Part shown: positions 52,797 to 63,827 of the stretch, in pieces
Layout of the letters: every line of letters starts with the position of its first letter
Position numbering within the stretch: the stretch's first letter is position 1
From: Oscarella lobularis
Lineage: Eukaryota > Porifera > Homoscleromorpha > Homosclerophorida > Oscarellidae
DNA: 64,000 bases
Assembly (NCBI RefSeq): GCF_947507565.1
Contig: NC_089181.1
Location: forward strand, 1,172,536 to 1,236,535
Reading direction: 5' to 3'
Made by a program: the position numbers and the translations under genes
Notes under the pieces: model-generated
What the model was told of the DNA's origin: nothing
Databases searched by the model: none
The model's input: the letters and a program-made list of their open reading frames with translations, nothing else

Positions 52797-53140
52797 ATGG
52801 GGACCCGACGATCCTGCCGTGCCCGAACACTCGAAGGAATGCGCGATTTCCTTACCTTTGATGCGTTCGACGAAGACGAAGTCGTAGGCGACCTGGTCGA
52901 AGAAGAAATTAGTAGGTTTCCTCAGAACTTTCGAAAAGACGTCGGTAACTGTTATCCTCCGTTCAGACCCTCCTGAAAGCGATTTCGAGCGCGCGAGCGA
53001 AGGCGAAGCTTCCGAAGACATTACCGAGTCTCGTTGGACGTCACCGATGAACGTAGAAAGCGCGGAAGAGAGAATCGAAGACGAAGAAAAGACAGCGACT
53101 GTTTCCCGTAACGCCCTCTTTGTTGTTTCTTTTCCGCGTT
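52797..53140 (+). CDS. Unrecognised acidic N-terminal open frame
   Basis: MGTRRSCRARTLEGMRDFLT starts at about 52797 and runs through FDEDEVVGDLVEEEISRF; near 52935 the better reading changes frame (ILRSDPPESDFERASEGEAS, ITESRWTSPMNVESAEER). GT at the change point (GACGTCGG) could be a splice donor, but no clear acceptor was found. Acidic and serine-rich, like the N-terminal part of many transposases or chromatin proteins. It abuts the truncated helicase end of the Helitron. Confidence 0.3.
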
Positions 53141-53199
53141 TGTTTTATCGATATTTTTCTATAGACGAATAGGATTTTGAGACGGCGTTTGATTTGGAA

Positions 53200-56100
53200 T
53201 GGAAAAAAGAGTTCGTTCCTTACCCGATGATGCACAGTATGAAGGGGAAACTGGACCATAGTGCATTCGTCCCACACTACGACTTTGGCCAGGGAGAGAA
53301 GTCGCGCTCGTGCAGTGTTTTCTGAATGGTGCAAGTGGGAAGCTCGTAACGATTGATGTCTAGAGGTAGCTTAAAAACAGAGTGGGCCGTCTTGCCGCCA
53401 GTAAGGAGTGTCGCCGCGATTCCCGAAGAAGCGACTGCAAGAGCAATGTCGCCTTGCGATCGTACTTTATCAAGGAAAAGATTGAGCAAATGCGTTTTTC
53501 CTGTTCCTCCAGGGGCATCGAGAAAAATGAGAGAATCGTCGGGACCTCGAGCGACGTAAGCAAGTAATTGTTCGTAAATGTGTCTTGCGTGAGAGACTGT
53601 TCGTTCGTTGGAAGTCGTTCGTGAAATTCGGCAGTGTTATAAGAGTATTCAGCGGCAATTTCCCTGGGAAGGCTGTCGTCGTTTTGTTCAGAAGAGCGAT
53701 CGGGACTGGGCAAGTTGTAGTCGCTGAGTGGTTTTCCTCAGGGAAACGAAAGCAACTTGTTTTGGATGCTAAGTGGGGCTCGATTGAAAATTGCGTCAGT
53801 GTACGGAAGCGTGAAGTTTGCACGTCTGTGAAGCGTTCGAAGGAAATCTTGCGCCATCGCTTCTTTGTGCTGTTCCCAAAGGCGAAGGGGATCGGAGATT
53901 TCGTATATGTGGAGCACGATGGCAAACATGTCGCGAATTTTGTATGGACGATAGGTTACCGTGGCTTCTGTGAGAGCGAGGTTCCAATGGCGATCGTCGG
54001 CGAGAAGTCCGCGTTCTCTGCACGCTTCGGAATACGTATCGAATACGGTATTGTCGACAATTCGTAGGTCTGCGAAAGACGTTGGTCCTCGAAAGTGGAG
54101 CAAGAGAAGTGGCAAAAGATAGCATTCGGTGTTTCTTGGATGGACATTGTAAATTCGCCCTAAAGTTGTCGATTCGCTAATGCGTGGATTATCGGGCAAA
54201 TCGCGACCTTGCTTGAACGTCGATATAGAGAAGACTTTTAGCAAAATCATCCGTAGCGCATAGCTCATAGAAACCGGTTAGCGATGTCGCGGGGGTTTCT
54301 TGTGCAAGATTCTCTGCGTTATAAGCGTTGAAGAGCGTTCTCTGATCGTTTTCGAGGTGAACTTGAAGTTGCTCAACAGCTGGAAAGTGGTCGTGAATCG
54401 GAAATTTCAAGATACGCCAAACGCGTTCATTCGTACTTATGTACCTCGTTATTTGATATCGCGTGATTTCGTCGTTTCTGTACCGATTTGCGAAGCCGAC
54501 GACGGCTTTGTTTTTACCTTTGTTTAGGTACGCCATTAGGTATTTCAGAGCGCAAATCGATCGACAGTATTCAACGTTGACGTGCGCGTCAAAAGTGGGA
54601 GACAGAAATGAACTGTGTGAAACGACCCACCTGTTATCGATGCGAAATCTGCCTATGGTGGTTGTCCACCGTCATCCGGAGATCTTCGTCAATACAGCGG
54701 ATAACCGTTGAGAGAAGTGACCGTTTCGCGCAGAAACTGTCTAGGGTAATGTTTTGTGCACTGTCCGTCTTTCATGCAAAGAGATCTGGGATTAAGTGGC
54801 CCGCACGGCCCGTGGATTATGTGTTTTGTGATTGTGGCAAAGAGTGCCGGGTCTTTCTTGGGATCGGGGAGTTCGGCGCTTATAAGACTGTCAATTTGAT
54901 GTGGACGAATTTTCTCTGCCATCCACGCGAGCAAGTGAACGTGAGGTAAACCTCGTTTTTGCCACTCGATGGTGTAAACGTGACACCGCTTGAGGCCGTA
55001 AATATTGTGTGAGTCGACCAGATGTATGAATATTTGAACCTTCAACCGGAAAACTCTGGCAATCAGATCGTGCCGGTCTTTCGGCTTCTTTTCCGGGAAA
55101 TAGTTCGCTTGTTATCTCCTGCCAGTTGGGGTTGCAAGTCATCGTAATGAACAAATCGGGAACGCCATTGTGTTTGACGTACGTCATTGCGTCCTGGCAT
55201 TTTCGTGCATATATCGGGGGCCGCTGGTGAATGATGATGCTAGCACTACCAACTGCCCGACGTTTCGTGCGCTGCCGTCGGTTTCGACTGCATCTGTTAG
55301 ACAGCTGTATGAGACCGCGTGCAGGTTTTCCTGATTGAAGCGTATGTGGTTGAGTCTGTCTGTTTCAATTTTAGCAAAGTCGTCTACAATAAACTGGTGG
55401 GACAATTCGCCTGCGCGAAGCAGCATCTTAAAGTCGTTGTCCCGGTTCATGATTCGAAATGCGTAAAACCGTAACATCGTCATTTTTTTTCCGTTGGCTC
55501 GTTTGTGCGTGAATTTTTCTGCTTACAAAGCAGATGGTAGCCGTCTTCGCCTCTTGGAAATAAGAGGGGATATTGCAAAGAATTGTACGATCTGTGCAGT
55601 TCGCTGATGCGCTTGATTCGGTGTCGCGATATCCTTCTTGACCTTCGGGAATAAGGGTGGTAACGTCGTTTCCCGACGGCGCATTGAATGTTCGCTTATG
55701 TTCACCTCGGGGGAACTCGTTCGGCATGTATCACGAAGCGAAAATCGGGCATGGCAGGCGTTGTTTGCTCGAGAGCCGTTCGAAAGACGCGTATGTGGTC
55801 ATTGTTCTCATTTAGCATGTCTTCAAGGCTGAGCGTTATTTGCCTGTTTAATTGCCTTTCTCGATCGGCATGCCAAGATAGTCTCGCATATGTCCATGAA
55901 GTATATCTGAAGAAATTGCGGCGCGGCGCCATCGCCTGGAGTAAGAGGACCAATGTTGTGATAAATTTGGCCTTGAACTTTTTATGTAGGCATGAATCCG
56001 GGCTCGACTAAAGTGTTCGCGGAAAACGACGTCATAACGAAGCAAGAGTTGTACGTGCGTATTTTAGATCTAAATTCTTTCCCGAACTGGGAGTCTTCTG

Positions 56101-56662
56101 TGAGAAGAGTTCGCAGTGGCTCGGGAGGGAAACCAAGCAACGGCAAGCCGACTTTGCCGTTAGCGCAGCACATGGATGGCGGCTCTAATGGCCATTTTTT
56201 AGCTCTACAATGCACGTACTCGACAGACATCGAACCGATGGCGGCTCCTGCAAAGCTACCTTCATGGTTGTATTGGAAAGCGAGAAAATTTGGTGGCGGT
56301 GTCGAGGGTTGATGTTCGATTGCGGCGTTGTTGACGTAGTCGTTTGTTGTTTGGGCACCTTCGTCAGGTGTGGGCAAAGGTGGATTGAGCGGACGCTCAG
56401 AATTACTTTGTTCGGGTGTGAACTGTCTTAGTGATTGATCCGTTAGCGGTTGCGCGGTGATACTTTCCGCTGTCGAAGAGCGGAGCTGACCGAAAGGAGA
56501 AGGAAAAGACGCCACGTTCGCTGCGTTTGGTGTCGCACCACTGGAAGCTGAGGTAAACGGCAGCAAAGAAGAAGGCTGCAAAGATAGAATTGACTGTTTA
56601 TAAAGAGGACGTATGGTGTTGAGATTGTGCAGAAAGAATGGAATAGGACGACTGAGAAGCAT
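53200..56662 (-). pseudogene. Helitron Rep/helicase protein, truncated
   Basis: In order on minus, in several frames: N-terminal cysteine block HCRAKKWPLEPPSMCC and YNSCFVMTSFSA; QFIVDDFAKIETDRLNHIRF, RYMHENART, DLFITMTCNPNWQEI; the Rep HUH motif KRGLPHVHLL; MAYLNKGKNKAVVGF; GRIYNVHPRNTECYLL and RGPTSFADLR; then the PIF1-like helicase with Walker [29 protein letters not shown] and VVWDECTM, where family sequence ends near 53230. Helitrons move by rolling-circle replication: Rep nicks and joins single strands, the helicase unwinds. At least six frame breaks and the loss of most of the helicase make it dead. No CTRR-hairpin end was seen. Confidence 0.9.
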
Positions 56663-56919
56663 CAGCAGATACCTCGTGAGAAAGGGGAAAGGAGGATTGT
56701 TCGGTGTTTGATACGTCGGAACGGTGGGACAATGAATAGGAGTGTTCGACGATTGATACGTCGGAAAGGTGGCACGATGAAAAGGAGTGTCAAAGAAGCT
56801 TCAGAGGTCTCTTCAAGCTCAGCAGAGGCGAGCTTTGCGGCACTTCGCTTTCTCTTAGCATTTCGAGACCTCCTGTCTTCATTCAGGAGAAATCGTCGTT
56901 TTAGTTGCATTTCGGGCAA
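56663..56919 (-). pseudogene. Probable Helitron N-terminal extension
   Basis: Basic helical start (RRSRNAKRKRSAAKLASAEL) as in many Helitron proteins, followed by a 48-base duplicated stretch (GTTCGA-GATTGATACGTCGGAA type, at about 56697-56790) that translates as LLFIVPPFRRI twice. It lies directly upstream of the Rep protein. Confidence 0.45.
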
Positions 56920-57525
56920 GAACTAGATTGATTGGGGGTAAAAGACGTTTAGTGTTTCTACGCTTTTTTGGTTGTTCTTGTTGTGAAAGAATTTAAATTA
57001 GCAGCCCGCCTGAACAGTGCGGGCTGAGTCGCCAAGTCGCGGCGATTCTAGAGATAAACAAAATGGCGTCATCGTTTCGTGTTTACGCAGATGGGCTTAC
57101 GTGACCGGCGATGGATTTCGATTTTTCCTTTTTGCTTCGCCTACTCTGGCGAAGAGTCGGCGAGATAACTGTTCGTTGAGAGCCGAACGGTCCTGCTCTT
57201 CGAAAAACGCCGGCGAGAAGATTGGCGATAAAATTCGCGACGAAGACGACGATTAGTCCGAAACTCGCTCGTCAGACAACCCAAAGCGGCGAGTAAACGT
57301 CGTAATCGAGCCAAGGAATTTGCCTAAACAGCGTCCAATAAACGGGAAAGCTGTTCGAAGACTGCTAAGAAGCAAATGACGAAGCGAGGACAATAGCAAA
57401 CACGATTACTTACGCAACGGCGAATGTGGCGCGTTTCGTAGCGAGAGGAGGCGTTAGCGACAGCCAAAAAGCCGAAAAACGCAAGAGAAAAGCCCCGATA
57501 ACAAACGGCGAGACAATGGCATATA
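56920..57525. other. No gene seen
   Basis: Flank between the Helitron and the Tc1 element; a 79-codon plus frame (57017-57256) has no recognisable features. Confidence 0.45.
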
Positions 57526-59541
57526 CAGTATTGGACAAAATTATAAGGACACTTAGTTAGGATTATTAGTGAAGCCCTTTCCTTCGTAATTTTTAAGAAA
57601 TTTTTTTTAAAAATACTAAGGTTAAGTGGTTTAAATATTTGACTAAGATAATACTTGTTACGTTTAGGTAGGTGTGCTTTCGCATAGAGAATTCTACGAA
57701 AGAACATTCATGTAGCAAGCGTGCCCACTCCCACGCATGTACGCTAGCCAAGGAGTAGACTCTGCTAAAAATTTTTAGCGCCTTTTGGAAAGCCGGTTTT
57801 TAAATTTTATTGAGAGCACGATCTCCTTTACGAGTTAGTAACGCGTGTTGCCCCCTTTGGCCGTTCGTATTGCAGCTAGCCGCCTTGGAACGCTCTCGAC
57901 CAACTTTCTGATGTTGTCGAGCTGTATCTCTCTCCAGGCCTGCACAGCTGCTTCCCACAATTCGTTTGCAGTTGTGGGACGTTTACGGTTGATAGTAGTC
58001 TTTAACTGCTGCCAGAGGTTCTCAATTGGATTGGCGTCGGGAGATTTCGGTGGCCAATCCAAGACGGTCACATCATGTGCCCGCAGCCATTCTCGAGTTG
58101 ACCGAGACGAGTGGATTGGGGCGTTGTCCTCTTGGAACACGAAGTCGTCTCCAATCAAGTGGTCGGCATCTTGAAGCATGTGGTCTTCAAGAATGCGCTG
58201 GTAGGCAGGCGAATCCACTCGTCCGTCCAGACGAATCAGAGAACCAACTCCGTTCCACGACATCGATCCCCGTACCATGACACTGATTGGGTGCTGTACG
58301 GCGCGATCGCAGCATTCAGGGAAAAACTCCTCACCCTTGCGACGCCATACGTACAGCACCCCGTCACTTCCAATACTGACGTTCGACTCGTCGCTAAAGA
58401 GCACCGACTTCCACTCTTCCGAACCCTAATCACGGTGCGAGACAGCCCAGTTTAGTCGCAGTCGCCGATGTCGTTCGGTCAAATCGGGCTTTTTGCGAGG
58501 GCGCCTGGCATCAATGCCTTGTTCGTGCAAGCGACGACGAACAGTTCTTCCTGATATTTGTTTTCCCAACTGTTCGATCACTTCCCTAGCGATGCGGCTG
58601 AACAATTTTCGACGATCTGAGAGTGCCATACGCTTAACGATATGGTCCTCTCTTGCGGTCGTTGCTTTTCCTCGTCCAGGTCTCGTTTCGTAATTGCTAC
58701 TGCCGCTTGCTAGTCTCTTTACGCATTGCTCTACGGCCGTTTTTGATCGCCCGACACGATCAGCGATTTTGCGTAAAGATTGGCCCTCTTCGTGTAGTGC
58801 CTCAATAATGCCTCGCGTACGCGGACTCAGTTGTCTCCCTCGGGGCATTCTCAAAAACAGTCAAGAATCGTAAAGCAAACAAAGTGCATCAGAAATGAAG
58901 CACTAAGGTCTTCTCGATAAACTGAATAAGCGTACCAACTCGGAGACGAATGCAGCTGCAATTCAGGCGCGTTGGGATGCGGTCAGGTCTGCTTAGGCGA
59001 CTGTATCAAATTAACAAAGGCTTCCCGTTGAACTAAATTTACAAAAGGCGTTGCCCAAAATATGCTTTGCTTGAATGCTAGACAAACGTTTGACGCAAAG
59101 AAAGAACGGTTAACGTAGAGGAGCATTTGTAAATTTGAAAAAATGACCCAATGTGACGTCGGTTATGTCTCGTGATTGTGACGTAACAGCTACCCGTTTT
59201 CTTTCAAATAGCAATCTAAATTTTAGGTAACGCTTGTTATTAGTGACGTACAAAGGTGCTGGAGTAAAAAAATTGTTTTTTGAAGTTTAAAAAAGGGGGT
59301 TTTGCTCTAGCCTAATATGCAACAATGCCTAACACGCCCACGCACATATGGGTTTTTCGAAAAAACCGCCATGTTAAAGTTTTTAATAAGAGAATTAGGG
59401 GACGGTTTACTGTGTCTTTTTATCCTGACGAGTAACCTAAACTTATCAACTATTAACATTGAGCAATGAGTGCTTTCTTTAGAAGACCTTTGAGAAAAAG
59501 TGTTTTCACATTGAGTGTCTTTATAATTTTGTCCAATACTG
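57526..59541 (-). mobile_element. Tc1/mariner element, 2016 bases
   Basis: Both ends read CAGTATTGGACAAAATTATA inward, with 27 of 28 terminal bases matching, and TA stands outside each end (57524-57525 and 59542-59543), the standard target duplication. The transposase lies between on minus. About 690 bases separate its start codon from the right end, longer than usual for Tc1; that arm holds no recognised gene. Confidence 0.95.
57835..58854 (-). pseudogene. Tc1-type transposase, one nonsense codon
   Basis: 339 codons in one frame from 58854, with start MRMPRGRQLSPRTRGIIEAL. The N-terminus has the paired helix-turn-helix (SLRKIADRVGRSKTAVEQCV; then RTVRRRLHEQGIDARRPRKK). The DDE triad is complete: FSDES, FQEDNAPIHSS and NPIENLW, with 34 residues between the second D and E (DD34E, Tc1 type). 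The only defect seen is TAG at 58426-58428, in HRD-stop-GSEEWKSVL, where the family usually has tryptophan. A single base change accounts for it, so the loss is recent or the base is miscalled. The full-length enzyme would cut and paste at TA. Confidence 0.95.
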
Positions 59542-59818
59542 TAACCCGTATGCGCAAGGAACAAAAGAAGTGACCCGTATGTCAGACCGATGAGAGCAAT
59601 GGTGTTCGTTTTTGCAGAAGAGCACGATTTATTATCAATTAGAGAACATTTCGCCGAACACCTCGCAGTCAAATGACTGAAAGAAAGGAAAAAATCTGAG
59701 CATACAAAGAATCGGCAAACAACGATTGCCGCATGCAAAGTTTAAACGTTTTACAATAAACTACTAAAGACCAACAGGAGTTCCTTAGTAATGAAAAAAA
59801 CGACTTTGTGATGGGTTG

Positions 59819-61196
59819 TCACTTTTCGCGATTTTTCGCCACTTGACGATTGCCGCTGAAGAGATCGAACGGCTGTGGACGAAAGGTCACTTGAAAAACC
59901 TTAGGCTTCGACGGAGTGCAGCCTTGAGCTGAAATGGGCGACAAATTGTCGAGGACTTCGTGTTCGGTAGGCTCCGACATGGAACTGAAATCGAAGACGA
60001 CGCATTTTTGTCTCGCTCGACGCCGACGATTTTTTTTATTTCTTGTATATTTGACGCGAAATTCTTCCGATTTCAGAAAAACGTATCCGTTCAGCATGTC
60101 CATCGGACATTGAGCGATTTCGGCCAATTGAGCGGCGTCGGCGCTGAGAAGAAATGTGGATGTTTCGGCGGACAGCGTCAAGAGGGCGTAGGCAGCGTTT
60201 TGACAATTTTCGATAAGCGTCAGGGTGCCGCACGACAAACAGCGACCTGCTCTGGCATAAGCGTCGTTGTCGACGCGGCCAGAGGTGCAGGCTGGGCAAA
60301 CGGGATACTTTGCGTAGTCGGAAATTCCCGTGACCATGACCTTTTCGACAGTGGTCGGCGTCTCCGAAAGAGTGACCGTTTGAGGCGACATGTCTGTGAT
60401 GTCGGAGCACGGCACGATGGCGGCATTTCGTTTCGGCGTGTAGAGATTGCGCACTTCCCCGAACGATGATGGCCCATCGACTGAAATGTGTAACTGCGGT
60501 CGAGTTCGACAGCGTCAGTGAAATCGTTCCACAACGTAAGAATGCAGCATCCACTTTGGTTGCCGACGACGACTCTTTTGATCGTCGAACCTGCGCGAGA
60601 GCCGGAGGGCATTGTCGGTGGCGCAGAAAGTTCGACCACTTTGGCGTCGACGGTGATCAGTTGGTCCGGAGCTTGTTTGTCGACGTCGGAAATGGAGATC
60701 TTTTTCGGCACGCTTGTATTGGCGTGAAGATGGTTCGGCAGGTCGATTTTCTTCGGCGATCGCATAAAAGACGTGCTGTCTTGTACGTGAGCTTCCATTG
60801 CCTTCGTCACTCTATTTTTCTTCATTAGGACGTTGCCAAATGCCAGAGCTTCGCCGCTTTCGGCAAGGCGCGCGATGGCGGCGTGCTTTTGCGAGTTAAA
60901 ACAAACGAAACGTATTCTTGCCGTTCCGTCGATCACGTAGCCGTCGAAGTACGACGAAACTCGCGATTGGCCGGAGTTCGCCGGCTGCTTGACATCCGAT
61001 AGCGTGTCGACGACGGCGTGAAAATTTTCTCGGTAGTCTGTATAGATAAGAACAAAATTAATTAGCGCCATAAAGAAGACGCCCACTGAAGCGGCGATTT
61101 AATCGACGTACTGAGCGGGGAGTAGGCCACGTCGGACAGACGCTCGTAGTCTGTCGCAATCTGCGACTTTGTCGGCGAATGATACGAAGACGTCAT
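59819..61196 (-). CDS. RPA-like OB-fold/zinc-ribbon protein, copy B (fullest)
   Basis: Exon 1 is 61196-61112 (MTSSYHSPTKSQIATDYERL); a GT-AG intron (61111-61038) precedes exon 2 from 61037. OB fold 1: VSSYFDGYVIDGTARIRFV and ALAFGNVLMKKNR. OB fold 2: LITVDAKVVELSA and CCILTLWNDFTDAVELDRSY. Near 60450 the frame must change, apparently by two extra Gs in G runs, to continue NLYTPKRNAAIVPCSDITD. Then a zinc ribbon, CPACTSGRVDND and GRCLSCGTLTLIENC, inside a third OB fold, and a basic end stopping at 59819. This is the RPA-type single-stranded DNA-binding layout. Domain order is complete; intactness depends on the two Gs. Confidence 0.65.
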
Positions 61197-62051
61197 CTGT
61201 TGTTTGCGATCTGCACAGGGGATCGACGTGAGTCGAACTTGCTATAGGCAATCGTTCGCGCGGCGAAGCTTAGCAAGCGTCGATTTGTCGCGGTGTAACG
61301 CAGTGGCGAGACAATGGGCAGTGAGATTTCTGTGCGAGCAATGTCGTCGATCGAGACAAAGGAAAATACTACGCAACGTAGTGGTGGAATGCGGAGAAAA
61401 TGCGACGCGCGCATGCGCACGTAACAGCGAGAGTGGGGCAATTTTAGACGCCCAAATGGCGCCAATTATCTATTTCGCTACGAACAGAACGCGCACGATC
61501 TCGTAGCTCGCAAGACTATCCGAGAGCAACGTACTTGGGTGTTCGTTCGCTTTAGGCGCACGATTCGGGGGGCCGCCGATCTCTAAGGGCAAAAAGCGAA
61601 CATTGCGAAAAGATCGAATAGAATCGTCGGCGGTTCGAAGACGCGCAGAAATACTCGGGCAGGCCACAGCAATAAAGAGTGTTGCGGATTCCCGAAAGGG
61701 ACCTCGACGCCATTCGAAGGTGGAAGGCGACTCAGACAGACGCGAAAAGACGGCCCGGCTCGCGAGAGAGCCGTCCGCGCACGTTATGAAATCGATCCGA
61801 TGTCGAGAATGTTCGAAAACGGGGCTTCGCGGGCGTTTTCGGCGCGATTCGATGATCGAAAACGCTTCGAAGCGACGAATAAGAGCTCTCCAAACGTCGA
61901 ACGAAGCGAAACGTCGTTCGAATCTGTCGAATAACGACGATTTCCGAAAGGGGCCCCGACGCGAATAAAGCCCAAAGTTTTATCTCGATTTTTTCGCAGA
62001 GCTCGAAAATTCGTCGAAAATCGGCTTCTAACGCGTCGCGGCGGAGGAGTT
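61197..62051. other. CpG-rich upstream region of RPA-like copy B
   Basis: CpG-rich, with open frames on both strands of low complexity and no recognised protein. GATTCCCGAAAGGGACCTCG (about 61687) recurs with changes at about 61940. Comparable in character to 11602-13270 before copy A; I could not align the two convincingly. Possible promoter region by position only. Confidence 0.35.
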
Positions 62052-62208
62052 TGTTGTGGATTTTGTCACGCATACGTATGTTTAGGATAGTCACGTGTCC
62101 CGGGAATTGACCCCGGCGTGACCAGAGAAGTAAACCAACACACTTAACTCTTCAGCGCGATCCGCTCCCTCGTCGCCCTCCAAACACCCCAGTCGACCCA
62201 GCACAACA
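62052..62208 (+). repeat. 5' LTR of deleted element
   Basis: Begins TGTTGTGGATTTTGTCACGC and ends CAGCACAACA; a perfect CCCGGGAATTGACCCCGG-like stretch is shared with the 3' LTR. Confidence 0.95.
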
Positions 62209-62210
62209 TC

Positions 62211-62226
62211 TGGTGGAGAATCCGGG
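62211..62226 (+). promoter_or_regulatory. Primer binding site of deleted element
   Basis: TGGTGGAGAATCCGGG, two bases after the LTR; identical to the site of the gypsy element at 27586-27606. Confidence 0.75.
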
Positions 62227-62670
62227 TAGCCGCGCGCGTCGAAGGGGACTGACGCTGTCTGCGGCGTCCGAGCCGGCCGATCGACGAACTAACGGCTGGA
62301 TCTCCCGTCGTCGGTCGGGTAGCGCTAACTGTTCGGCGACGCTGGGTGGCGTCGTCGTCTCCCCGCTGGCTACGACGACGAAAAGAACGACTGCGGTCGG
62401 CCGCGCGTGGCCTATGACGGGGGAGGTCCACGCGAGCCATAACAACGGCTCGCGCGGACCACGCGCAACAGTCGGAGCGCACGAGCCTAACGGCACGATA
62501 CCGAAGGCGAAGAAGAAACCTACGCCGGTAGCGCGCTACGCCATATCGCCGTACGTCCGACGAAGACTACGATCGGCGCCCATCACGCCGACGACGCCGG
62601 CGAGAAGAAAACCGATGACGCCAGCGGCGCGAAGAGGACAAGCGAAGGGGACGGCAAAGACGCAACGCCC

Positions 62671-63480
62671 TTGCGACGGCAGGCTAGCGTCCGACGGCGC
62701 CAAGATCACTCGCGCTCACTCGATAAAGTGACGAACGAATGTTTGACCGTGGGAACAGGCGCGCAATACACGAAATCGGAGAAGAGTAGGCGAACTTCAA
62801 TCGATCACAATCGCCGCGAGACAGCGCGGACGACGAGCCGTAGCCGTTCAGACGCGTCGGATCTGGACACGATCATCCGACCTCAATCTCGTCTTCTTGA
62901 AGAGCTTGTGGAACATCAGCGAAAAATACAAGAGGACGCTCGAGACTACGGACTGGAAGTCACGAAACGTATCGATATCGCTCGGCGATTCCAACTCGAC
63001 GCCGACCGAAAGAGAAAAGAACATTATGATCGATCACATCACCAGGTCGAATTTCTACCTGGCAGCTTGGTTCTACTCCATCGACCAGTTCTTTCGCCCG
63101 GTCTCGCTACGAAAATGCAGAATAAGTTCACCGGCCCGTATCGTGTGGCTTGTCGATTGTCGGACGTCACGTACGAACTTCAGAATCTTGATACCCAAAG
63201 ACCCGTTCTCACTCACGTGCAACGGATTGTTCCTTATTTTCTTCCAGAGTTGGTCGATGCGAATGGTCATGCTCGTGTCGCTCTGAATTCTACACCACAC
63301 GACGGTGGGTGTGTCACGATGGATCTCGGATCAACACGTCGCGCCCGGTCTACGTCTCCCGTTGAAATTGAACGGCGGGTTAAACGTCGCCTATCGTGCC
63401 CGGAGTTGACGGCGTGCCAAGATCAATGGACGTCGGGATCATCGATGGAGTTGCTGTTCCCAACACCGAATTCACAGTGA
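62671..63480 (+). CDS. Gag-like/integrase C-terminus fusion frame
   Basis: Open for 269 codons. The first third is basic and serine-rich (RRQASVRRRQDHSRSLDK), like a gag N-terminus. From about 62860 it is integrase C-terminal sequence: LEELVEHQRKIQEDARDYGL, RRFQLDADRKRKEHYDRSHH, VEFLPGSLVLLHRPVLS, and the GPY-type module FTGPYRVACRLSDVTYEL, close to the gypsy copy's FDGPYLVRCRLSGVTYEL. The internal deletion joined these parts in frame and left no stop. Such a product would lack all catalytic domains; whether it is made is unknown. The true start may be further 5'. Confidence 0.75.
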   Translation: MRRQASVRRRQDHSRSLDKVTNECLTVGTGAQYTKSEKSRRTSIDHNRRETARTTSRSRSDASDLDTIIRPQSRLLEELVEHQRKIQEDARDYGLEVTKRIDIARRFQLDADRKRKEHYDRSHHQVEFLPGSLVLLHRPVLSPGLATKMQNKFTGPYRVACRLSDVTYELQNLDTQRPVLTHVQRIVPYFLPELVDANGHARVALNSTPHDGGCVTMDLGSTRRARSTSPVEIERRVKRRLSCPELTACQDQWTSGSSMELLFPTPNSQ

Positions 63481-63484
63481 CGCG

Positions 63485-63827
63485 ACGGCGTAGACCCATT
63501 GGCCAGAGGAGCCTTTCCGCGCTCGTGGACCAGCCCATTCGTCATCATCTTCATCATTTGTCACCAATACACCGGAACCTCTTTTCAGCTCAAAGTCGAC
63601 TACGCGTTTGGATGGTCGCCCAGTGAGGCGCACCGCAGGTCAAGCCGCCCAGCGCTACGCTGATGAATATTGAAGCTATGTCTATCTCTCACTTTACTTT
63701 ACCCCTTTTTCTTTTTTTTTCCTTCTTTTGTTTTTTTCACGGTCGTTAGAACGTGACGTCTGTCTGTGGCGGCCCTGTTCTTTTCCTGCACCCGGTCTGG
63801 GGGCAGCCCGCTGGAACAAGGAGGGCT
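63485..63827. other. 3' untranslated part of deleted element
   Basis: No coding content; pyrimidine-rich run at 63690-63740 and the purine tract AACAAGGAGGGCT just before the 3' LTR. Confidence 0.6.
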
